Positions 23,811 to 37,909 of a stretch of DNA of 64,000 nt are shown here, one piece after another. Origin of the DNA: Rotaria sp. Silwood1 (Eukaryota > Rotifera > Eurotatoria > Philodinida > Philodinidae); NCBI GenBank assembly GCA_905250075.1, contig CAJNOP010000306.1, forward strand, positions 62,001 through 126,000. The letters run 5' to 3'. The notes beneath the pieces are model-generated. The model was given only the letters and a program-made list of their open reading frames with translations, searched no databases and had not been told where the DNA came from. The position numbers and the translations under genes were made by a program. The first letter of the stretch is position 1, and each line of letters starts with the position of its first letter.

Positions 23811-25654
23811 CTTTGAAATATTTGTATGGTACAAACGATTAATCGTCTCTTTCTCTCTTTTTCTGTCTGCGATCTAAAAAAGGATACAAGAATGACAAGC
23901 AAAAAAAACGAAAAGCTAAGTAAGAGAAAGAGAGAAAAAAAGAGAGAATACAATTCGATATTCTGAAAAAATAATACATCTAAGATGTTGTTTTTCTTTA
24001 TGTAGCATATAAAAAACAAAATGAAAATCTGATACTCCTTCAATATATCAATACCTACAACGTAAATGTAACACTTAAGTAAACTGAATTCTATATCATA
24101 TACTCTGTTATGACAAGGTCTATATTCAAAAGACGAGAAAAAAAGTCAATTAGAAGAAAATATCTATTAAGTCGACTTATCTTTTAAATATTAAATCAAA
24201 GACACATAAAAGAGATCAAATAATAGTATCATTAAGTAGTCTGGTGATACTTTTAATTTTTCTTATTTTTGAAAAAGATTAAAACAAAAAACAAAAAGAA
24301 TTTTTTTTTTCAATTTCTTCAAATCATCATGTGAAGATAAAATATATATTCAAAACCGGTCATCGATAGGTTGATGTCATTTGATATTTCAAATACAATT
24401 GGTGTTTGACGATGAGAAAGATGAGATTGAGAGAAATAATATCAAATGAATAACAACACTACAGGTTTTGTATATTACTACGTAGAAATACGTGAAAAAG
24501 AGAAGAAAGAGACAGAGAAAAAAAACGTTCTATCATTTAAAACCAATCCATCATCAATTCAGTCTGACTGAAATTTTTCAGACAGAATAAATGACAAAAC
24601 TGTATGAGAACGATATTCAATATTATTTACCTAGAATAAAGCCTATATTTTATAATATTTTTTATCAGCAATAGACGCAAAAAAAGAATCTACATAGTAT
24701 ATCTTAGAAAAAACTACTACAAAAAAACAATATTGTGCATACTATACATAATCTTGAGTAAAGTCAACAGAAAAATAATCTTGCTATTGCAATATGAAAA
24801 ATCAGGGACAAAGTATTTATTATTATTATAATTGAAATAATATACTAGATATTGTTTTCATTACAATGACTGAAGAATACCCTTTATTAATTTAATATAC
24901 CTGTTGTCTTGATATCCAATATGTGTCGCTCTACTTTGTTCGACAAGAAGCTCTTAATATATATATATCGATATTATACAATATTTTATTTGATTAGAAT
25001 TTATAACCATTAGAAATAGAATTTGGATAGCAATATTAAAAGAAATCTAATTCGTTCTAATAGACTTCAAAACAATATATATATATAATAGAAACTCTTT
25101 GACATATTTTATATTGATAAATGTATTTTTGTGTTAAATAACATAAATCAAGTTCTACTTGTGAATAAGACATGTTCTGCACATAGAAGTCACTAATTAA
25201 CGTAAGTCTTAATTATTTGATATATTTTTGTAATAAAAATTTTTCACAGTAAAAATAAAAGAAAACTTTTTTTTTATATTTTTGTTTGCAAAATCATTCT
25301 AATGATTTATTGTTATATAACAATAGAAAATTAGAGTTTTATCTTAGAACAATTGAAAACTAATGGACTTTAACCAAGTGCATTACAAATGTTCTCTTTT
25401 GAATCAAAATCTTGTTTTATAATATTTGCTTTTCATTAACATGAATATTTACCTATTCTTCGGTTCATTCTTTACAACACATCAGAAACAAAAAAATTTA
25501 TTGTCAAATATTTTTCTCTACTACACTGTATAAAGAGCGAAATTCAATCAAAATTGAACATGAACATTTTCTATTGGATTTTGATTTTTTATATAAGAGT
25601 TATTCTTTTTTTATTTTTGAACAAGTTCTTTTACCACAAATATATGTAAAAAGC
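23811..25654. other. Intergenic DNA upstream of the mucin-like gene
   Basis: Very AT-rich. It contains the presumed promoter and 5' UTR of the minus-strand mucin-like gene, with GA/CT-rich tracts near 23850-23950. No other gene recognised. Confidence 0.45.
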
Positions 25655-25910
25655 TGTTAGTGCAATTCCTGTGAGATTAAAACATGAAACACGATGTGAT
25701 GGCTGTTACTAGTCACAGAGAGATTGTTTTATTGAGACACATTTTTTGCATCATCCTTTTGCTTAATCCTACAATAATACAATAAGGAAGTAATTCATAC
25801 ACTATAACAAGACATTATTGATATAAGGTCTGTGATCCTTTATCAACAACGTCTGTCATGCCTCTGTGGGAGGATCCAAATTTTTACTTCTATATTTCAA
25901 CACTCATTTT
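25655..25910 (+). repeat. Dispersed repeat, copy 1
   Basis: Homologous to 38405-38675 in the same orientation. Shared segments include TGTTAG at the start, GAGATTAAAA, CACGATGT, AAGGAAGTAATTCAT and AACGTCTGTCA. Estimated identity is about 70-75%. It begins TGTTAG like many LTRs, but no duplicated flank or internal gene was found, so the class is open. Confidence 0.65.
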
Positions 25911-26029
25911 AGATCATATTTCATCAAATATTCGTTCTTTCACATGATACTTAATTAAACTTGGTTATTTAAAACATAATCAGTAAATCATTTTCTATTT
26001 CTTTAATGAAACATTCAAAGAACTTCAGA
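25911..26029. other. Spacer between dispersed repeat and foldback
   Basis: Nothing recognised. Confidence 0.4.
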
Positions 26030-26560
26030 ATAGAGACTTCACGCCACAAATTATATTTATCTACCAATGATAAACGCTTGTGAATCATATGTTTCATAGA
26101 TACTTCTATGATTATTTAATCGTAAAAAGACACAAGGTTCTCAAAAAGAAAAATATTTTTTCGTATGTTAAGCTCGTTGTGCTGATCATTTTGGTAAAAA
26201 ACAATATTCAAATTTATTCAACAAATCATTGTGTTAGCGTTAAAATACTCGAAAACGTCAACAACCACTCAGCAGTAGTCAGTAACAGTAGAGGTTTTTG
26301 ATTATGTTGGTTCTAGCACCATAATTTATTGAATAAATTTAAATCTTTTTTTATTATCAAAATCATCAACACAACAAGCTTCACAAACGAAAAACAACTT
26401 TTGAGAGCTTTGTGTTTTTCGCAGTGGTCTTCTCTGGAAGTTTCCATCAAAAATACGATTCGCAAGCATCTAGTCATTGGGAATATGGTAATATTATCAG
26501 AATACATCGGTTCTAAAATATCATTCCACCAGAACGATTTTCCAGAGATCTCTTTATGTT
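26030..26560. repeat. Foldback element, about 530 bp
   Basis: The arms pair around a centre near 26280. AAGCTCGTTGTGCTGATCAT near 26170 matches the complement of ATCATCAACACAACAAGCTT near 26363. TTCAAATTTATTCAACAAAT matches across the centre, and CGCTTGTGAATCAT near 26070 matches ATACGATTCGCAAGCA near 26453. Arms are about 230-250 bp and diverged. The open frames at 26080-26301 and 26313-26598 are the arms themselves. Confidence 0.7.
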
Positions 26561-27584
26561 TAAGAATGAGATCTTCAACAAGGATTTATACTATTTAGAA
26601 TTAGTTTTTCTACTTCTCATTACTATCTTCGTTAACAATGAAAAAACTCTAGTTTTTAAAAAACCTAAGAATGTTCAGAATATACAAAAGCGATTATTTA
26701 ATTTTGAAAAATACGGTTTGAACTTAAAATATATATAAATGAAAGTACACACAGTGTACATCTTAACTCATTTTTTGTGATGAAGTTTTTCTCAGAGTGT
26801 CTAAAATAACCGAATACATATTCAATATATAAAATTTAACTATTACAAAATTTCAAGTCCGATATCATATACATTTTTCTTGTATGAAAATCCATCATTA
26901 ACAAATAAAATTTGTTCGTATATATTTATTAATAAGATTTTAATTTATATTATTCTATTCGATAAATAATTTTTTAATAAATCTCATATTTCTTTTTTCT
27001 ATGTCCTTTCATCAATGCTTCGAGTGTTATAACTTTTTTTGTTCGAGGACATTGCATTTGTTTGCACATATAGTTAATGTAGTGTTTATGAATTTAAGAA
27101 CAACATATACTTCAAAGAATTATTTTTGTAAAAAAGAAAAAGAATTGTACGACATCGATCTTGTGTATATGTTTCATATTTCTTTGTTTCATATATAATA
27201 AGAATAATGATATTCGATAGGACTATCATGAATATAATATTATATAAAATACTTATAATAATCATAAATCAACAATAGAATATAGTAGTTTCAAAAGTTT
27301 TAATAACAAAAATTAATAAACTAATTATAGAAGATAATACATCAAAAATAAGATTGAAAAGTCGAAAAATGGCGACGCAATGAATTTTGTTTGTCTTCAT
27401 TTTTTTCATCGTAACACTTTTATTCTATGGAGGGTACTCCTGCTCGACACAGAACGAAAGAAGTCAAGATGGCTACAGTTAAAAAACAGAATAAGCAAAA
27501 AGAAATGTGTTATTTTTTTATGTGTGTAGTCAACAAAAAGTTGTATAAGTAAAAAAAAAAAAGAAAGATCAATTTTGTCTTTGA
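26561..27584. other. Intergenic DNA and promoter side of the ANKAR-like gene
   Basis: AT-rich with no recognised gene. The last 200 bp are less AT-rich (27420-27480) and probably carry the promoter/5' UTR of the gene starting at 27585. Confidence 0.45.
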
Positions 27585-30500
27585 ATGGCAGGAATGTATA
27601 CTAAACAAAGAGCATCAACAGCTGGTCATGTTCAACGTCGACTACCATCTAGACAAACAAGTCGAGCACGTCTTGCTTCACCATCAATATCTGCGGCTGA
27701 TGATAGACCAGATCTTATTATTCAACAATCAATGGATCAAATATCTGTACGAAATGTATTTGATTTATTCTCGAAATTTGATAAATGGGATGTAACTGAA
27801 TTACTTGCAGCACGTGATACACATTGGCTTTTAACCAATGCAGATATTTATAAAGTATTTTTTTTATGTCAATTTGATTTTGTTTTATATATTCAATTAA
27901 ACAAATTTTCTTAGGCACCAACTGAAAATCCAATTGGATTGATTCGACAGTTACAAGCATTTAGTGAGTCTCATATCGATATTTTATTTCCAGTTGACGA
28001 TAGTATTCCACGTCTTGATACTCGTGAAGTTCATCAATTGTTACGTGAATTAACAATCGGTGTTTATTCTCTTAATGCACAACCATTATTAAGTCTCGAA
28101 GCTAATTTTGATCTTAGTTCAACATGTCAAATCCCAACAGGTAAATAATTATTTATCAATAATAATAATTTTTGTTTTCAAAAACTACAACCTACGATTA
28201 GCTTATATTGATACACGTCTTGGACAAATTATGATTAATTGTGATGCTTGGCTAAAATCTCTATGGCATGGAGTTTTTATGTCAAGAGAAAAACGTGCTA
28301 AATTTACTGATCGTTGGCGGCATGCAAGTGAATCTTCATTAGCACGTTCAGTTATACATGAATTTGAAGCAGCAGGTATGAATAGGTTTTTTTTTCTAAT
28401 ATTTTCGAGAATTTCGTTTTATTATTTGTGTTTTTCAAGGTTTACAAGATATAAGTCAAGATCCTGATTATAGTCAAGCAAAAAATTCTTTTCAAACTGA
28501 ACCAAAATCTGAAGAACAAACACATTCCGATGATGAATTTTTAGCTTCATATGCTGATGATTTATCAATGGTATTAACACTTTATCTTGATCAAATATCT
28601 CAATGGAAAAATTGTTTAATGTTTAATGGAAATTATACAATACAATCACAAATAAAAACTATTCAAGAAAAGTATATAAATATCAAAGAAATTTATAAAA
28701 AATACTTGATCGTTTTTTTTTGAAATAGATTAGATAATCAACAATTTCAACGTTTAAAAGCTTTACTTCAAGTTCATGAAAATTATTTACGTAAAACATT
28801 TTCATTAAAAAATGAAGTTCGAAAATATATGTATCTTCTTGAACTTTCATGTTTTTTATTTACTCTACTTGTTGGACTTAAACGACGTATGAAAAAAATT
28901 CCAAATATGAATCGATTATTACCAATGCTTATTGGTTCGTTAATATATTTCAATATAACACATACAAGTAAAAATTAATTTTTGATTTTCTTATTCATAG
29001 GTGAAGATGTTCGTACCGAACGAGAACTTCCTCCATTTATGTATATGAAAAAGCAATCAACGAATATATTTCCTATTAATCACGAAACAATGTTTCATTT
29101 ACATGGTGGTATACAATTTGAATATGAAACACGTTCACTTAATAATAAACTTTCTGAGTAAGTTATTATTTTTTTTATGAATAGATTTCAATGATGTATA
29201 ATATTATTTTGATTTGTTCTTTTTTTCTTATAGAATGTTCAAGGAAAAAAATGAATCATTACTTGATACATCTCGTCGAATTTTATATGGATATTTGGAT
29301 ATACCTAATTCACCTAATATGGAATATCATTTACCTATCGTAGAAATTGATGGAAAAAAGTAGAGTTTTTAATTTTAATTTTGAGACATCTTTGAAAAAA
29401 TTTTAGTAAATTAGAAATAGAAAAACCTTGAAAATATCGAAGGATATCATACAACAATAAAAAGAAGAGTATTATCTATGCTTTTTTTAAAGCTTTTTGA
29501 TGATCAAATTGCTTCAATACAATCGTGTTAGTTTCATAGTTAGTAAACGATATAAAGACATTTGTTGTTTTACATCTTTTGTCCTTGGAACTAAAAGCCC
29601 TTGATGAATAATGAAGAGCATTAGATATAAGTGTACTTATTTAACTTCTTTTTTCACTTTCTCATACCATCACTACGCAAATATATATATATATATATTC
29701 TTTTTAATCATTGAAGAAATGAGACTTGTTTGAATTTTACGTTCTGTTCTATTCTCTTCTGCAAATATACAAGATGTTTCAAATGTTATGATTACATTCT
29801 CAAACAATTATAACTTCATCTGTAACCAAGTTTCATGTAGTACTTTACTTATATTTAATAGAGAAAGATCATTTTATTTTATTCTTAAAGATAAAAGGTC
29901 ATAAATAATTTTTTCAACATATCACTTCTAGCTACAACATAAAAATTTAATAATGTTTCGCTGTAATAAAACAATATACAATATATTGTCTTTTTCTATT
30001 TTTTATTTCAATGTATATCGTTACTATGGATTTTAAGTGAATAAATCTGACACAATTTCTTTATTAGCATTCATTTTTATATATTCTTGCAAAAACAATG
30101 CAATCATGCGAAGCCTAGTAACAGTCAGAATCATGAAATTATCAGGTGGTCTTATTTTATCAATTATCAGAGTTTTTTTTTTTACTATTGAAAGGAACAA
30201 CCTGATTGCAATAAATGTACTAGTAAATTGATCTCTTATGAAAATATCAAATCAATGGTTAGAGAACAATAGTAAAGGATGCTAGGAATGCAAAGTACAT
30301 AGTAACAATATAAATAAAAGTAACTAAAGAGAAAAAAAAGTATTACATATTATTTTTTTTTTCTACCGGAAAAATGTTAAATTTTTATATTATAGCTAGA
30401 AGTAATACTTTTTAAAGAGTCTTTTTTGACTTTACGTCTATAAGAATAAAAACTTACAATTGTTCTCTATCAAATAATGTCAAAATGTTAAATTAACCTT

Positions 30501-33500
30501 GACTACTAATGCAATTATAACCCTTTAAAATATAATCATGACCTATAAGACACACACGCTCTCTCTATAAATCTATAGCTATCAGTATTGAATAATAATA
30601 AAATTACTAATGACTAATTTTTTAGACGACTAAATAACAATTTTGAATTAGAATAACCGTTTCTTTATCGTATCAAAGACACCGAGAGGAGTGAAGATAT
30701 GAGAAAGATGGTGTCGACCCAAGACAAATACTTTTTCATTAGGAATGATATCTATTATGGTCATGAAAGGCTTGCGCATGAAATGTCATATTTTCACGAG
30801 TCACGTGTTCTAAAGTTTAATGCAAAAATTTTTCAGTAACGATGGCTTCTTTATTTACTGTTACAATTGTCATAGTAAAATTAATCCATTGTTTTTTTGT
30901 AAACAACAAAATTGTCAAACATATAAACATGCAGAATAGACAAAATATGAGTAAATCAAAAAAAGAAATCAATCTCGAAAAAAAAGACATTAGAAGTCAT
31001 GCTGTTCGTGTAAGATGTTTCAAGTGTATTGACACTAGTGACACTTAGCTCTCCCTACGAACCTTTCAGCCTTCCTGAAGGATCTTTGAAGAAAAAAAAT
31101 ATATCTTTCAAAAATTTTTCTAGGGGGCTGAGCCCCTCTCTAGCTCCGCTAATGATTGATACTCCAAAAAAATGATATCGTATTTTTTGCTAGTACATGT
31201 ATTATTAAGGGTGAAACCATCATCAACAACGATTAGTCCCTCTCATCACTAGAAGAATGTCTTTTCTTGTTCTTTGTCCATGATAGAAAAAATATCGAGT
31301 TTGCGATTAGTATTGATTAAGATAATTGAAAAAGGGAATATTATTTAGTAGTAATGCATAGGAATAAATATTATTCTGCAATTTATACATTGATTATTAT
31401 ATAGATACTATCATTTGGTCATTGATATTGAACCATATTATGGTCTATCTCCAGTATGGTTACGTGTCATTCAAAGATCAATAGAAAATGCTTCTGCAAA
31501 ACGTTTTCTTAATGAAACAGTTATGTATGAAATGTATAAAAAATATTTTGGTCGAAAGAAAGCCACATATTACAAGGTTTAATTAAATAATTTCTTTTAA
31601 TTTCGTTCATTTGTTTTATTTCTTTCTTTATTCAGAATCCAGAACATGGTTTACGTGTGTCTGCTCAACGAGGTCTTGCATGTATTTTTCAAGCATTAGC
31701 ACGTAAAACACCAATATCTGGTTTAAGTAAACCTAATCTTCGGGATGGTCTTACACTTATGCATTATGCTGTATGAACGATTCTACTTTACATACATATA
31801 TATATATTATTTAAAATAAATATTTTCTTATCGAATTATTAGGCTATTCATAATCGTCCAATTATAATTGGTATTTTAATTCTATTAGGCGTTGATGTTA
31901 ATTCTAAAGCAGAAGTTAATTATGTACCAAACGGTAAATAATTAAGACTAATAATTTCTCAATCAAATTTGTTTTCTTTTGTATATAATTTAGGTGGCAC
32001 GCCATTACATTTTGCTTGTCGTCATGGAAGTTTAGATGCAGCATCTTGTCTTTTAGGTAATATGGCAGCAATTCAAGTTGATCATCAAGGTATTTACTTA
32101 AAATTATGAGACAAAAAAATTCATAATTTTCTAATTTTAATATTAGGATGGACACCTATTCATCATGCTGCTTTTTGTGATCATGTTCCAATTTTAAGAT
32201 TACTCTATAATAAACATAATGATTTACTTGAACAAAGGACTAAAGATAGGTTAGTTACAAAAGAATATATTTGAAAAATAAATTGAAAGATTTTCTTCAT
32301 AATAGTCGTCAATCAACACCACTTCTATTAGCATCAACATCAGGTGCATTAGATGCTGTTCAATGTTTAGTTTCATTAGATGCTAATATTGCATATAAAG
32401 ATGAATTAGGAAATACAGTTATTCATTTAGCTGCTAGTAATTTACATACAAATATAATTGAATATTTTATTCGTTTAAATAATCGACTTGTGCCAACATG
32501 GACGATTCTTGTTGGTAAGTTATTTTTACTTTATTTTAAGAAATTCATATAATGGTTTTCGAAGAAAAATATAGTGAGTGTAAGTTTTAAGTCGAGATTT
32601 TGTAGTTTCCTCTCTTAGTAATTGATGAATTCAGACTCTTTTATCAAGAGATTTCGAGCAACAGAAACAAGTACTGAACAGAATTAATACAAAGACTTAG
32701 ATTGTTATAAAACATTCTAAAGTCTTTTTCGAAATTTGAACGGTTGAAATAGCTTCGTAAATATTCTAAATAGTACAGTTTTGGATTTTGTCGCAAATAA
32801 AAAGTTTTATTCAGGAAGCTAAGAATTATGAGTAGTGATACAATGATTTATCACAGTCATCATGTGGTCAATACAAAAAATTGTGCATTAATTAAATTGT
32901 AACTTTAGGAAATAGTCAATATCAAAGTTTCTACGATTTCATAATGTATTGGAAGAAGTATGAATACACTTACCTTTCAGCTACTTTGCGTTATAGAGTG
33001 ATGCCTAGTCGCAGACTCAACAGTTCGATATCTTCCCTACAATTGTGACTAGCTGTAGCTCTGGACAGAAGACCGGCCTGATGCAACGTTCTTGCGTTCT
33101 CCATAGACACTAACGAACCACATACTATCCACAAGAGCAACTGTATGTCGCAAGGATAGGCAGCACACGATTGAACGAGACAGATATCAGTTAGTGACTA
33201 GTCGAGAATCATTCTATGACTGATGGTACTGAATTTCTCACACCGTACCTTGTGAATACAGATTCAACAAGATAATCACTCAGTCATAGCGGCAGAATAG
33301 TGTGCTGAGACCTGCTGTAACTATAATGAATATGCACCGCAGATTTATTTATCGATTAAATCAAGAAAAATGAAGTATTCAAATGCAAAGTAACAAGGCA
33401 AATAAACAATAGGATACCACTACAAAAAACTTTTTTTCGAAGTGTAGAAATAAATGAGATAGATCGTTTCCAAGGCAATCGATTTTTCTTGGAAAACAAC

Positions 33501-36500
33501 TATGTAGTCTGCTAGAGACTTTTCATTTTATGTATTTTGTATTACTACAATGAGACTACAAAACACATGTGAGTTTCATATGTTATCTCTAAAGAAGTTA
33601 TGCTGACAAGCTTTTTGGACTTATAAAAAATGAATTTTTTTGTATTATATAAAGATCTAATAAACCATCCTGATTTACCAATGAAACGAGCTACAGTTCA
33701 ATGTTTACATGTAATGACAACACATGGAGATGAATTTTGGCGTCCACTATTAGAAACAGGTTTCTGAAAAAAAAAACTAAATATTCAAATATAATTAAAT
33801 ATATTGTTTTTTAATAGATGGTATTAAACGACTTATAAAATTACTTAAAATGACTGATGCTAATTTAATATTATCAACATTATCTGTTTTGTGCAATATA
33901 TCAACAAATACAGAAGTACGTTTAGCAATATCAACAGCTGAAGATAATTTATCTGAAATGTTTTCAAATTTATTAAAATTAAATAATGATGAAATACGTT
34001 CTAAAACATCAATATTAATTGCTGATATATGTTTTGTTCCATCAAATCAAGTAATAATACAAAAAAGAATTTTCAAATTAGAATTGCATTTTTTTTTTAT
34101 TCATTTAAGGAACGTTTTCTTGAGTCCGATGCAATAATAGGTTTATCACGTATGCTTGATTCATCTATTGAAGATGTCCTTGTTAATGCATGTAATGCAA
34201 TTGATTTACTTTGTCGTAAAAATGAATTTATGCAAAATGAATTAGCTAAATATGGAATTATTGAAAAACTTACTGAATTACTTGCACTTGATTCAAGTAA
34301 ATAAAAACAACAAAACGAATAATATTTGAAAAGAAAAATTTTTTCTTTTTCTTTCAGAAGTTTTACGAGGTACTGTAGCATCAGCATTAGCATCAATAAC
34401 ATATAATAATATGGTTAATCAAACATTAGCATCATCGAAAGGTGCACTTAAACTTATTGTTGAACTTATGCAAGATAGAGAATTTGGTATACGTTATAAA
34501 GGATCATTAGCTGTTGAAGCATTAGCAATAAATAATGTAGAAAATCAAAGACAATTTTTATCGAAAACTCTTAATATACAAAAACCACTAAATGAATTGA
34601 TGGAGGTAATTAAAACATAAATAATAAATAATAAATCAAACAAAGAGTTTGACTGAATCACATTAAAATATTAAAAAAAAAATAACGCAGATAATCTTTT
34701 TTGATTTTATTTGTACATATGTGGAAATGTAATATTAAAACAAAGGAAAAAGAAGTGGATGCTAATAATTATATTTAAAACTAACTTCATTCACGTTGAT
34801 GCTTTATTGCAGAAAATGTACTACGTTGCTGCCACCGTAAGTCAACTATATTTCGTAGTGATCTTCTTAAATTCCTGTCACTTGGTTGTTCTTTTCTTTC
34901 TTTTTTCACACCTTAGTTGTTCGTTTTGACTTGTATGTTTTCATCCTCTGAAATCAAGTATTATTCTCCATATCTTTGTTCTGCTCCTTCGAATCTATTC
35001 CTTCTACTACTATGAACATATCTTAACACATATTAATATTTTTAAACTTAGATTCGTAGTTCCGAAGAATGGGCATTAGAAATTCGTGAACAAGCTGCTT
35101 TTTCATTATGGGCAATTGGTGGTCAAATAAAATCCCAACAACGTTATGTAGCTGAATGTTTTGGTATTCCACAAATTGTAACAATGCTTCTATCACATTC
35201 AGAAAAATTACAATATGTATCATTAAATGCTATAATTGCATTAGCCGATGAATGTGAACAAAATCAAAATAGATTATATAGAGAAAATATTCTTGCACCA
35301 CTTATTCGTTTACTTAAACAACATCATCAATTAACACATCGAGTTTTGCTTGTACTTGTTCGATCATTTAGTGTACTTTGTATTGGTACGTTTCGGAAAA
35401 CACAGAAAAGAAAAAAGGAAATTTTTTTTTGTCTTTTTTTTAAATAGGTATTTCACTTGTTCCAAATACTCTATTACAAAATGCTATTGTTGAACAAAAT
35501 GCTATTGATTTACTCATACGTGTAATGGAATCAACACAATATATTGATTTAAAAGTAAGAGCGCAAAAAATATATATATATAGATTTTAATAAATTCATA
35601 AATTTCCTTTACATAGGTTGAATGTTGTTTAACCTTATCAAAATTAGTATTAAATAATAGTGCAAATCAACAACATTTAGCTAATGAATTTAATGTTGAA
35701 GATGTTGTTTTTCAATTTATTCGAATAGATGAACCTGATTTAAAATTACGAGCTCTATTAGCATTATCGTTATTTGCTTATAATAATCTTGAAAATCAAT
35801 CTATTTTAAAAGGAACCAATACGCTTGTTTATAAGTCATTTCAACCATTTATTGATTCATTAAATCCAACATATTCAGCTATAGCTTGTTTTCAAGTTTG
35901 TCTTCTTTATATTTTATTCAATTCTATTGTTCTAATTATTTTTATTTGTAGGTTATTGTTCTAGCACGTGTTATTGCTAATAGTGATGATGAACAAGTTA
36001 CACTTACAGCACATGCAATTATGAAACTTGCTGATCTTTTATTACAAACAAATATAACTTTAATGACACAAATAGGTAATCAACGATTTTATTTTCCAGT
36101 TTAATTTTTTATGTAGAAAACAAGTAATATAAGTGATTAAGATGTTTGTTAGACTACTTACATCGTAGTTGCAGATACTTCTTTTTTTAGAATAAAGATA
36201 AGATTTATTACATCAATAATAAAAATCGGTTGTAAAAGATTAGCTTTAATCTTAAGGGTATAATAGTTGGTTGCATGAACATATTGATACAGTAATAATA
36301 AAAGAAAACTTTATCTCTTTTGATAAAAATCAAGTTCAATAGTGTGTGTAAATATTAGAAGTTTGCTTGAATGTAAACCTTATCATTGTGATAAATTTTC
36401 AAGGACGTTACGAAGATTGTTGAGCTTGTTGTTACTTTAATTGAATCTTTTCGGTTTGTTCTGACTCAGAACACGTCTCAATATTATACCCGGCATTTGA

Positions 36501-37762
36501 TATGAAACTGATGTGTTGCAGAAAAGTTGGAAGGAAAAATATCAACAATTTTAAGTGACAAAATACTCTTTACTTTTGAAATAAGGGATGTACACGTGAA
36601 TTTTTAGTAAAGTCAATCGGTTATCAGAATAATTTTTAATGACTATGAATTACGATTTTTTAATAAGTTTAAAAAATGAATATGATATAGGGGAATAAAA
36701 CAACCAATATCTTAAAACTCAAGAGTCTCTCAACGACTAAATCCCTTCTCTTAACTTTCCAGTATTTAATGAACATTTGTTTTTAAAAATTCCTAGTAAA
36801 GAGAGTTTAACAGCTACTATAATTAGGGTACGACTCCCTGACGAACAAATAAGAAGAGAAGCGAAGATGGAGCAATTGGTGCGGTATGAGCGGCGCATCC
36901 TTAGTTATTATATTATTGGAAATTCATAAATACAATTGTTCTAGTCTATTTTAAAAATTATTAAATGATTATTGGATTTTTTTTCTTATTATTGGTTTAA
37001 GATTGAATCTCTAAAATTTATATTTAATTATTGTGTTGTTTTAGCTAAATATGTATCATCATTGGCTCGAATTCGAACAGGTATAAGTGATGGATTTATA
37101 TCTTGTCAAGTTCTTGAACGTTTAATTGATAAACTGTATGTTCGATCACCACCACAAACAAGTGAAGATGCAGGTGATGAAGCTGAAATGCATAGTGCTT
37201 GTGCTGTAGCAATTGGAGCATTAACATATAATAAAACAGCATTTCGTCTTCTCTATAATCTTGTTCGACGTGATCCTAGTAAAATTTTTTACATTTAATT
37301 TTGTCGAAATTCTTTTTTTTGTTTTTTTTTAGCACTTTATGATAGAATTGTTGAATGTGGTCAACGTTCATGTATGTCACAAGAATTTGTTAGATTTTTT
37401 GAAAGTGAACGAGCAAAAGGTTTACCCGTAGACAGGTATTATGGGGAAAAAAAGCAAAGATTATTATCTAATCTAAATTTTGATTTTACTTTAATAGTCT
37501 GTCTGTTCATCTTCATGTACTTGAATCTCGACCAACATCTTCCAGTATGTTTACACTAAATAGATATTTACTAATTTATTTATTCATTTATTTTAACAAT
37601 TAAGTTCATCGCCAATCAGTATATAGTGATCGTCAAACACCAAGTCGTCTACGAACTGCACATAGTCGTTTACAATCGCAAACACCATCACTTTGTTCAA
37701 CTATACCATCAATACAAAATAAACGACGTTTCACATTATCATCAAAATTAACTCGTACATAA
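27585..37762 (+). CDS. ANKAR: Ankyrin and armadillo repeat protein (ANKAR-like)
   Basis: Twenty-five exons give 1451 aa; human ANKAR is of similar length. Exon ends: 27585-27854, 27915-28140, 28202-28375, 28440-28671, 28729-28934, 29001-29157, 29234-29359, 31405-31576, 31636-31770, 31843-31933, 31994-32089, 32147-32249, 32306-32514, 33655-33759, 33818-34050, 34110-34296, 34358-34605, 35052-35385, 35448-35554, 35617-35895, 35952-36075, 37045-37278, 37333-37435, 37498-37544, 37605-37762. All are GT/AG and phases sum exactly. A long N-terminal region is followed by ankyrin repeats at about 550-732 (DGLTLMHYA, GGTPLHFACRHG, GWTPIHHAAF, STPLLLASTSG, GNTVIHLAA). Armadillo/HEAT-type helices follow at about 735-1345, then a basic S/T-rich tail. 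TGA directly before the ATG supports the start. ANKAR's role is poorly defined; it is a presumed scaffold. Introns 7, 13, 17 and 21 are long (2045, 1140, 446 and 969 bp). Confidence 0.93.
31105..31165. repeat. Possible hAT terminus relic in ANKAR intron 7
   Basis: A small GC-rich patch reads AGGGGGCTGAGCCCC followed by TCTAGCTCCGCTAATG, in an otherwise AT-rich 2-kb intron. Sequences ending in CTCCGCCCCTG-like strings are common hAT termini. The partner end was not found, so this is only suggestive. Confidence 0.3.
32990..33345. repeat. Less AT-rich insertion-like block in ANKAR intron 13
   Basis: About 350 bp with visibly higher GC than the flanks (for example AGACCGGCCTGATGCAACGT) fill the middle of a 1.1-kb intron in a gene whose other introns are mostly 50-75 bp. 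No open frame, tRNA fold or inverted terminus was recognised. Confidence 0.35.
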
Positions 37763-37909
37763 AGAAAACAAAAAAACAATCAAATTTTCACTCGGTGATT
37801 TAAGTAGATTTTTGTGTTTTTCTTTTGAAATTTTATTTACAAAGAATCCCGCGTTGTCTTTTTTCTATGTTTTAAATCAACAGATACAAATATTCGTTCT
37901 TCTTTTTAT
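37763..37909. terminator. Shared 3' region between convergent ANKAR and INTS2
   Basis: Only 147 bp separate the two stop codons. On the minus strand AATAAA overlaps the INTS2 stop (TTAAATAAAAAG). Both transcripts must end within or beyond this spacer, so their 3' UTRs probably overlap. Confidence 0.6.

Noticed and set aside
23807..24043. 78-codon Phe/Leu/Ser-rich minus-strand frame
   Set aside because: It lies in the GA/CT-rich 5' flank of the mucin-like gene and does not join its signal-peptide exon.
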